From Hylemonella sp. (GTDB lineage Bacteria; Pseudomonadota; Gammaproteobacteria; Burkholderiales; Burkholderiaceae_C), in NCBI GenBank assembly GCA_030695415.1, contig JAUYQZ010000024.1, positions 1 to 51,711 of the forward strand: a stretch of 51,711 bases of DNA, written 5' to 3'. This document shows positions 42,539-51,711 of this stretch, in pieces; position 1 is the first letter of the stretch, and the number at the start of each line of letters is the position of its first letter. The translations under genes were made by a program, and so were the position numbers. Below the pieces are notes generated by a model that ran no database searches, was not told the DNA's origin, and saw only the letters and a list, made by a program, of their open reading frames with translations.

Positions 42539-42888
42539 AGGGATCCTCCACGCGAATGTGCGTTGCGATTATGACCGAGGCCGATGGGCGAACCGCCGCT
42601 TGCGCATCGCTCATGCCGGTTCCGGCCGGCGTGAAGCCAAGGCGGCCAGGTAGCCCACAGATCGTGTGGATAACTTTGTGTAGAACTGTTGGGTAGGTGT
42701 TCCGATTCACCTGTTCATGGGCGTTTGCGACAGAACGATGACAAAAAAGGCAGACAAAAAACCAATGAAATCAAAGACTTGCACCGGAAAATCAGGCTCG
42801 GAAGCGAGCCGGACCATGCCCTGCCAGCGCCCCCCTCGCTGTGGAGTAGTCCTCGGCAGGCACCCGGGCGCGAGCCGCATGCTTGCTC
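42539..42888. other. 350-nt non-coding gap between divergent exbB and xseA
   Basis: No convincing gene is present. It must hold the promoters of both flanking genes. Visible items are one perfect DnaA box (TGTGGATAA, 42665-42673), a GGCTCG-GAAG-CGAGCC hairpin without U-tract (42795-42810), and an A-rich stretch around 42737-42775. Confidence 0.6.
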
Positions 42889-44187
42889 ATGTCTGACTTC
42901 GAAAACCCAGCCGGCGCGCCGCGCATCTGGCCAGTTGGGGCGCTGTGCCGCGCCGTTGCTGATGCGCTGGATGCGCGCTTCAACCCCGTCGCGGTACGCG
43001 GCGAGATTTCCGGCTTCAATCGCGCGTCCAGTGGGCATTGTTACTTTGCGCTGAAGGATGAAAGCGGGCAGATCCGCTGCGCCATGTTTCGCCGCGCGGC
43101 CGGATTGCTGGACTTTGCGCCGCGCGACGGCGAACTGGTGGAGGTGCGTGGTCGCCTGGGGGTCTATGAGCCGCGTGGCGATCTGCAACTCATCGTGGAG
43201 TCGATGTCACGCGCGGGCCAGGGGGCCCTGTTCGAGCAGTTCCTCCGGCTCAAGGCCAAGCTGGAGGCCGAGGGCCTGTTTGACGGGGCGCGCAAGCGTG
43301 CGCTGCCCGCCATGCCGCGCGCCATCGGGCTCGTCACGTCGCTGGGCGCGGCGGCCCTGCATGACGTGGTCACGGCCTTGCAGCGGCGCGTGCCGCATAT
43401 TCCGGTCATCCTGGCGCCTGCCGCGGTCCAGGGCGCGGCGGCGCCGGCCGAACTGGTGGCGGCCCTGCAGCAGCTTTATGGCCTGGCGAGGCAGGGAAGC
43501 CCGGCGCTGGACGTCATCCTGCTGGTGCGCGGCGGGGGTTCCATGGAGGACCTTTGGGCTTTCAACGACGAACGGCTGGCCCGCATCCTGGCGCAAAGCC
43601 CGGTGCCGGTGGTCTGTGGTGTTGGCCATGAAACCGACTTCACGATCGCCGATTTTGTGGCCGACTTGCGCGCCCCGACGCCCACCGCGGCGGCCGAACT
43701 GGTGGCTGAATCCCGGACGGTCTGGCTCAGTGCCCTGGCGTTGCTGCGGGATCGCCTGCAAGGCGCGCTGGAGCAGCAGTTGGACCGCCAGAGCCAGCGT
43801 CTGGACCTGGCGGCGAGCCGGCTGGGCCGGCCTTCCAGCCTGGTCACGCGGCAGCGGCTGTCCCTGGCGGCGCAGGGCCAGCGCCTGCACTACGCCGCCA
43901 CCCATGCGCTGCTGCAGCGCCGGCGCGAGTTGCAGCAGGCGGGCAGTGCCTGGCCGCAGGCGATGCAGCGCGGCCTGCTGAGCCATCAGCAGCGGCTGGA
44001 ACGCGCGGGCCGCCATCTGCAGTTGCTGGATCCCTCGCTCGTTCTGCAGCGGGGCTACGCCTGGCTCTCGGACGGGCAGGGGCGCACCATCACCCGCGTG
44101 GCCCAGACGCAGCCCGGGCAGGCCTTGCAGGCCACCCTCGCCGACGGCAAGGTTGATCTGACCGTCTCACCCCGGCCGGAAAATTAG
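42889..44187 (+). CDS. xseA: Exodeoxyribonuclease VII large subunit
   Basis: XseA is the catalytic large subunit of exonuclease VII, which trims single-stranded DNA. The product is 432 aa from the ATG at 42889. The N-terminal OB fold reads AVRGEISGFNRASSGHCYFALKDE. The nuclease core has AIGLVTSLGAAALHDV, LLVRGGGSMEDLWAFNDE and VPVVCGVGHETDFTIADFVAD, which hold the catalytic residues. The C-terminal half is a long coiled coil rich in Gln, Arg and Leu. The small subunit xseB is not in this window. Confidence 0.96.
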   Translation: MSDFENPAGAPRIWPVGALCRAVADALDARFNPVAVRGEISGFNRASSGHCYFALKDESGQIRCAMFRRAAGLLDFAPRDGELVEVRGRLGVYEPRGDLQLIVESMSRAGQGALFEQFLRLKAKLEAEGLFDGARKRALPAMPRAIGLVTSLGAAALHDVVTALQRRVPHIPVILAPAAVQGAAAPAELVAALQQLYGLARQGSPALDVILLVRGGGSMEDLWAFNDERLARILAQSPVPVVCGVGHETDFTIADFVADLRAPTPTAAAELVAESRTVWLSALALLRDRLQGALEQQLDRQSQRLDLAASRLGRPSSLVTRQRLSLAAQGQRLHYAATHALLQRRRELQQAGSAWPQAMQRGLLSHQQRLERAGRHLQLLDPSLVLQRGYAWLSDGQGRTITRVAQTQPGQALQATLADGKVDLTVSPRPEN

Positions 44188-44236
44188 TTCCTACAATCAC
44201 CCCTTTCGCTGACAACAAACCACCGAGGACACCACC

Positions 44237-44818
44237 ATGGAACACACCCTTCCCCCCCTGCCGTACGCCATCGACGCGCTGGCGCCGCACTACTCCAAGG
44301 AAACCCTGGAGTTTCACCATGGCAAGCACCACAACGCCTATGTGGTGAACCTGAACAACCTGCAGAAGGGCACCGAATTCGAGAGCCTGGACCTGGAGTC
44401 CATCATCAAGAAGTCCAGTGGTGGCGTCTACAACAACTCGGCCCAGATCTGGAACCACACCTTCTTCTGGAACTGCATGAAGCCCAATGGCGGCGGTGAG
44501 CCCACCGGCGCCCTGGCCACGGCCATCAACGCCAAGTGGGGCAGCTACGCCGCCTTCCGCGAAGCCTTCGTCAAGTCGGCCGTGGGCAACTTCGGCTCCG
44601 GCTGGACCTGGCTGGTGAAGAAGGCCGACGGCTCGGTCGACATCGTGAACATGGGCGCTGCAGGCACCCCGCTGACCACCGGTGACAAGGCCCTGCTGAC
44701 CGTGGACGTGTGGGAGCACGCCTACTACATCGACTACCGCAACGCCCGCCCCAAGTTCGTGGAAACCTTCCTCGACAAGCTGGTGAACTGGTCGTTCGCA
44801 GAATCCAACTTCGCCTGA
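44237..44818 (+). CDS. sodB: Superoxide dismutase, iron type
   Basis: This dismutase converts superoxide to peroxide and oxygen in the cytosol. The product is 193 aa with metal ligands His27, His74, Asp157 and His161, at the same numbers as in E. coli SodB. Gln70 in [15 protein letters not shown] and the segment [12 protein letters not shown] are those of Fe-type enzymes. The gene stands alone between xseA and a strong terminator. Confidence 0.96.
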   Translation: MEHTLPPLPYAIDALAPHYSKETLEFHHGKHHNAYVVNLNNLQKGTEFESLDLESIIKKSSGGVYNNSAQIWNHTFFWNCMKPNGGGEPTGALATAINAKWGSYAAFREAFVKSAVGNFGSGWTWLVKKADGSVDIVNMGAAGTPLTTGDKALLTVDVWEHAYYIDYRNARPKFVETFLDKLVNWSFAESNFA

Positions 44819-44838
44819 GCGAAGACGATCCGGTGACA

Positions 44839-44869
44839 GGGCTCGAAGCGCAGGCTTCGAGCCCTTTTT
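44839..44869 (+). terminator. Intrinsic terminator after sodB
   Basis: An 11-bp perfect stem GGGCTCGAAGC/GCTTCGAGCCC with a 4-nt loop is followed by T5. It lies 20 nt after the sodB stop. Confidence 0.92.
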
Positions 44870-45056
44870 GTTGTCGGCGACCTGGAAAAGAAATCAGATA
44901 TTTCGTCGCACTTTTTGCATGATGAGATAGAGGTTCAAAAAATGGTGTTTGATTCAGGCTCTGGAAAGCAAAATCACCTACGGTTCGATCCAGCCGGCCG
45001 GAGACACTGTGCCGCAAGCTTCGAAGACCTCAGCCCAACAATTTTGGAGATACGCG

Positions 45057-47294
<2,238 letters not shown>

Positions 47295-47324
47295 AGCGCG
47301 GGCGGTTTGAGACCGGGAGGCGGC

Positions 47325-47774
47325 CTACCGTGTGAACGGTGGGCCGCTCAGCTTTGAGCCGGCCTTCAGGCCGCGCTTGTCGAACCAACCCTTGTTCATC
47401 TCCAGCACAAAGCGTACCGGCCGGGTGGAGCAGTGCGACTCCAGGCTCTGAGGTTGCATGTCGGCGAGGTTGACGATGGAGCCGTCATCGGCCACGAAGG
47501 CCGCCGTCAGCGGGAGCAGTGTGTTCTTCATCCAGAAGCACTGCTCCGAGGCCTGTTCAAAGGCAAACAGCATGCCTTCGTTGACCGGCATCTCCTTGCG
47601 GAACATGAGACCAATGGCGCGCTGCTGCGGTGTGGACGCCACCTGGGCGTTGATCAGGTGCATGCCGGCCGACAAGGTGACTCTGGGCAGCTGGAGCTGG
47701 GGCGATTCCTGAGCCCAAACTGTGCTGGTCGCAAAGACCCACACACAGAGCAGGCTGATGGACAATTTTTTCAT
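47325..47774 (-). CDS. DUF192 family exported protein
   Basis: This is a 149-aa protein with a signal peptide ([21 protein letters not shown]) and the DUF192 core: [44 protein letters not shown] and [19 protein letters not shown]. The function of the family is unknown; the periplasmic location is predicted from the signal peptide. It lies on the minus strand between the two isocitrate dehydrogenase genes, convergent with the monomeric one (30 nt apart) and divergent from the dimeric one (81 nt). Confidence 0.9.
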   Translation of the reverse strand: MKKLSISLLCVWVFATSTVWAQESPQLQLPRVTLSAGMHLINAQVASTPQQRAIGLMFRKEMPVNEGMLFAFEQASEQCFWMKNTLLPLTAAFVADDGSIVNLADMQPQSLESHCSTRPVRFVLEMNKGWFDKRGLKAGSKLSGPPFTR

Positions 47775-47855
47775 GCGGGTGACCGGGTGGTTCAAATCAT
47801 GCCGCCATTCTCTGCCATCTACCGGTACAGGGTGGGCCGTGCGAGAATTTCGTCC

Positions 47856-49109
<1,254 letters not shown>

Positions 49110-49174
49110 AGCCAGGGCGCCGGTTGCGTTCTCCCCGAATCCATCCGTCGCCTGATATTGCGAACTACACCCCC

Positions 49175-49198
49175 AAAATCCGCTTGCTTTGCGGTTTT
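49175..49198 (+). terminator. Weak terminator-like hairpin after icd
   Basis: AAAA-T-CCGC (49175-49183) and GCGG-TTTT (49191-49198) form a short stem with a bulge and a T-rich tail. It lies 65 nt after the icd stop. The stem is short, so this is tentative. Confidence 0.4.
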
Positions 49199-49348
49199 GT
49201 TTTCGGCTTTCCCCTCACAATGAGGCATGGAAAAAACCATGCCCCACATGTCGACCCCGTCAGGGGGCGAGGGTTTGGTTTTAACCCCGTGTCCGTTGCT
49301 AATCCCGCATGGTGATGTGGGCGGATACGCGCCGCTAGAATGGTTTTC

Positions 49349-49705
49349 ATGGCCACCCAGAATCCCAAAAAACCCGAAAACCCGACGGCGCCTCCCGGCG
49401 TCAGCAACGACGAGTCGGTGGTGCTCGAACGGCGTGCCCAGCGCACCCAGCCACCCCAGATGTTCCAGGTGGTCCTGCTCAACGACGATTTCACGCCCAT
49501 GGAGTTCGTGGTGCACGTCATCCAGGAGTTCTTCAGCAAGGACCGCGAAACAGCCACCCAGATCATGCTCAAGATCCACCTGGAGGGAAAAGGCATTTGT
49601 GGCGTTTACTCACGCGACGTGGCCAGCACCAAGGTCGACCAGGTGCTCCAGGCGGCGCGTGCCGCAGGCCATCCTTTGCAATGCATGAGCGAGCCAGTTG
49701 AATAA
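49349..49705 (+). CDS. clpS: ATP-dependent Clp protease adaptor ClpS
   Basis: ClpS is the N-end-rule adaptor that delivers substrates with destabilising N-termini to ClpAP. The product is 118 aa from ATG 49349; ATG 49340 would add three residues. A disordered Pro-rich N-tail of about 35 residues precedes the core, which has [21 protein letters not shown] (the NDD and Met/Phe pocket residues), [21 protein letters not shown] and a C-terminal helix. It lies 93 nt before clpA, its partner. Confidence 0.96.
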   Translation: MATQNPKKPENPTAPPGVSNDESVVLERRAQRTQPPQMFQVVLLNDDFTPMEFVVHVIQEFFSKDRETATQIMLKIHLEGKGICGVYSRDVASTKVDQVLQAARAAGHPLQCMSEPVE

Positions 49706-49798
49706 GGCCTGAACCGCCTCATCTGACTCAACGAATCGGTTTTGTTCATTTTTCAGACGTTTGCTACCCAGATACCCCAAGCCCAAAGGAAGTGCCCC

Positions 49799-51711
49799 AT
49801 GATTGCCCAGGAACTTGAAGTCAGCTTGCACATGGCCTTTGTCGAGGCCCGGCAGCAGCGGCACGAATTCATCACGGTCGAGCACCTGTTGCTCGCGCTG
49901 CTGGACAACCCCAGCGCCGCCGAGGTGTTGCGCGCCTGCTCGGCCAACATCGACGACCTCCGCAAGTCCTTGACCAACTTCATCAAGGACAACACGCCGC
50001 AAGTTGCCGGCACCGACGAGGTGGACACGCAGCCCACGCTGGGCTTCCAGCGTGTGATCCAGCGCGCCATCATGCATGTGCAAAGCACTGGCAATGGCAA
50101 GAAGGAAGTGACCGGCGCCAATGTGCTTGTCGCGATCTTCGGCGAGAAGGATTCGCACGCTGTCTACTACCTGCACCAGCAGGGTGTGACACGCCTGGAC
50201 GTCGTGAACTTCATCGCGCACGGCATCAAGAAGAGCGACCCGCCAGAGCCCACCAAGGGCGGCGAGGCCGCGCCGAGCGAAAACGAAGAGGGTGGCGAGA
50301 AGAACGAAAAGGCCTCGCCGCTCGAGCAGTTCACGCAGAACCTCAACCAGGCCGCCAAGGACGGCAAGATCGACCCGCTCATCGGCCGTGAATACGAAGT
50401 CGAGCGCGTGATCCAGATCCTTTGCCGGCGCCGCAAGAACAATCCGCTGCTGGTGGGTGAAGCTGGCGTGGGCAAGACAGCGATCGCCGAGGGCCTGGCC
50501 TGGCGCATCACGCAAAAGGAAGTGCCGGACATCCTGGCCGAATCCAATGTGTATTCGCTGGACATGGGTGCCCTGCTTGCGGGCACCAAGTACCGCGGCG
50601 ACTTCGAGCAGCGCCTCAAGGGCGTGCTCAAGTCGCTCAAGGACAAGCCCAACGCGATCCTGTTCATCGACGAAATCCACACGTTGATCGGCGCGGGCGC
50701 CGCTTCGGGCGGCACGCTGGACGCATCGAACCTGCTCAAGCCTGCACTCAGCTCGGGTGCGCTCAAGTGCATCGGTGCGACAACGTTCACCGAGTACCGC
50801 GGCATCTTTGAAAAAGACGCCGCCCTCTCGCGTCGTTTCCAGAAGGTCGATGTGGTCGAGCCGAGCGTTCAGGAAACTGTCGAGATCCTCAAGGGACTGA
50901 AGTCGCGCTTCGAGGAGCACCACAGCGTGAAATACGCTGCAGGCGCTCTGCAGGCAGCGGCAGAGCTGTCGGCCAAGTACATCAACGACCGGCACCTGCC
51001 CGACAAGGCCATCGATGTGATCGACGAGGCTGGCGCTGCGCAGCGCATCCTGCCGGTGAGCAAGCGCAAGAAAACGATTTCCAAGACCGAGGTCGAAGAG
51101 ATCGTGGCCAAGATTGCCCGCATCCCGCCCGCGAATGTCTCCAACGATGATCGCAGCAAGCTGCAGACCATCGAGCGCGATCTCAAGAGCGTGGTCTTCG
51201 GCCAGGACAAGGCGCTGGAGGTGCTGGCGAGCTCAGTCAAAATGGCGCGCTCGGGCCTGGGCAAGGGCGACAAGCCGATCGGCTCGTTCCTCTTTTCCGG
51301 CCCTACCGGCGTCGGCAAGACCGAAGCGGCCAAGCAGCTGGCCTACATCATGGGCATCGAGCTGATCCGCTTCGACATGTCCGAGTACATGGAGCGGCAC
51401 GCGGTATCGCGCCTGATTGGTGCGCCTCCGGGCTATGTGGGTTTCGATCAGGGTGGCCTGCTGACAGAGGCCATCACGAAGAAGCCGCACAGCGTGCTTC
51501 TGCTCGACGAAATCGAGAAGGCGCACCCCGATATCTTCAACGTCCTGTTGCAGGTGATGGACCACGGCACGCTGACCGATACCAACGGGCGCAAAGCCGA
51601 TTTCCGAAATGTGGTGCTGGTCATCACGACCAACGCTGGCGCGGAAATGCTCAAACGGGCCAGCATCGGCATTTCCAACTCACGCGAAAGTGGCGACGAG
51701 AGGGCCGACAT
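49799..51711 (+). CDS. clpA: ATP-dependent Clp protease ATP-binding subunit ClpA (partial, 3' end missing)
   Basis: ClpA is the double-ring AAA+ unfoldase of ClpAP. The frame starts at ATG 49799 with AAAGGA eight nt upstream and is open to the window edge (637 codons). The N-domain that binds ClpS begins [31 protein letters not shown], and a charged linker ([24 protein letters not shown]) follows. AAA1 has Walker A GEAGVGKT (220-227) and Walker [15 protein letters not shown]2 has Walker A GPTGVGKT (501-508), the pore loop [13 protein letters not shown] and Walker [12 protein letters not shown]. The ClpP-binding loop and C-terminus lie beyond the window. Confidence 0.97.
   Translation, partial: MIAQELEVSLHMAFVEARQQRHEFITVEHLLLALLDNPSAAEVLRACSANIDDLRKSLTNFIKDNTPQVAGTDEVDTQPTLGFQRVIQRAIMHVQSTGNGKKEVTGANVLVAIFGEKDSHAVYYLHQQGVTRLDVVNFIAHGIKKSDPPEPTKGGEAAPSENEEGGEKNEKASPLEQFTQNLNQAAKDGKIDPLIGREYEVERVIQILCRRRKNNPLLVGEAGVGKTAIAEGLAWRITQKEVPDILAESNVYSLDMGALLAGTKYRGDFEQRLKGVLKSLKDKPNAILFIDEIHTLIGAGAASGGTLDASNLLKPALSSGALKCIGATTFTEYRGIFEKDAALSRRFQKVDVVEPSVQETVEILKGLKSRFEEHHSVKYAAGALQAAAELSAKYINDRHLPDKAIDVIDEAGAAQRILPVSKRKKTISKTEVEEIVAKIARIPPANVSNDDRSKLQTIERDLKSVVFGQDKALEVLASSVKMARSGLGKGDKPIGSFLFSGPTGVGKTEAAKQLAYIMGIELIRFDMSEYMERHAVSRLIGAPPGYVGFDQGGLLTEAITKKPHSVLLLDEIEKAHPDIFNVLLQVMDHGTLTDTNGRKADFRNVVLVITTNAGAEMLKRASIGISNSRESGDERAD

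Noticed and set aside
42665..42673. A perfect DnaA box as sign of a replication origin
   Set aside because: Only one box is present, there is no AT-rich unwinding region, and dnaA, dnaN or parAB genes are absent. One 9-mer in 51 kb is near chance expectation.
44949..45056. Upstream extension of the monomeric isocitrate dehydrogenase frame by 36 codons
   Set aside because: The extension has no family resemblance, whereas ATG 45057 has TTGGAGA at proper distance and gives the usual 745-aa protein.

Overview
The window is about 51.7 kb of GC-rich chromosome. Its gene families, gene order and protein sequences point to a beta-proteobacterium of the order Burkholderiales, most likely family Comamonadaceae. 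This placement is an inference from tig-clpP-clpX-lon followed by tRNAs, the lpxK-trm112-kdsB-adk cluster next to exbBD, both a monomeric and a dimeric isocitrate dehydrogenase, and clpS-clpA. Almost all of it is ordinary chromosomal coding DNA. I see no insertion sequence, prophage, CRISPR array or rRNA.

Layout. 1-1147: the 3' part of an RND efflux pump. 1208-7362: tRNA-Leu(UAG) and the protein quality-control block tig, clpP, clpX, lon, with a sigma32-like promoter before lon. 7440-7930: tRNA cluster Gly-Cys-Gly-Leu, followed by tRNA-like debris. 8084-8713: an unrecognised small acidic protein with a His/Gly tail. 8803-24757: a near-complete MSHA-type (type IVa-like) pilus locus in the order mshE, G, pilin, C, D, O, P, Q, I (two genes), J, K, L, M, N. 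It has several oddities: an intrinsic terminator inside the long leader of mshC, a single-base frameshift in mshJ, a CRP-like site upstream of the pilin, and a hairpin-rich gap before mshI. 24835-26073: an HD-GYP c-di-GMP phosphodiesterase directly downstream, which is notable because MshE carries tandem c-di-GMP-binding motifs.

26089-32498 (minus strand): acyl-CoA catabolism genes (3-hydroxyacyl-CoA dehydrogenase, enoyl-CoA hydratase, Crp-family regulator, APH-like kinase, acyl-CoA dehydrogenase) and a YfcG-like GST. The kinase/dehydrogenase pair resembles LvaA/LvaC and the fused halves of ACAD10/11, which suggests 4-hydroxyacyl-CoA catabolism. 32617-34339: a second GST and a D-2-hydroxyacid dehydrogenase. 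34410-36484: lexA with a small downstream gene, two abutting SOS boxes, and a divergent asparaginase. 36501-38611: two small DUF proteins and a GGEEF diguanylate cyclase.

38672-42538 (minus strand): adk, kdsB, a Trm112-like gene, lpxK, exbD, exbB (adenylate balance, Kdo activation, lipid A 4'-kinase, proton-driven energiser). 42889-51711: xseA, sodB, monomeric icd, a DUF192 protein, dimeric icd, clpS and the 5' part of clpA. Most long reading frames on the opposite strand of these genes are GC-driven shadows and are not annotated. Starts were chosen from ribosome-binding sites, family N-termini and overlaps; doubtful ones are marked.
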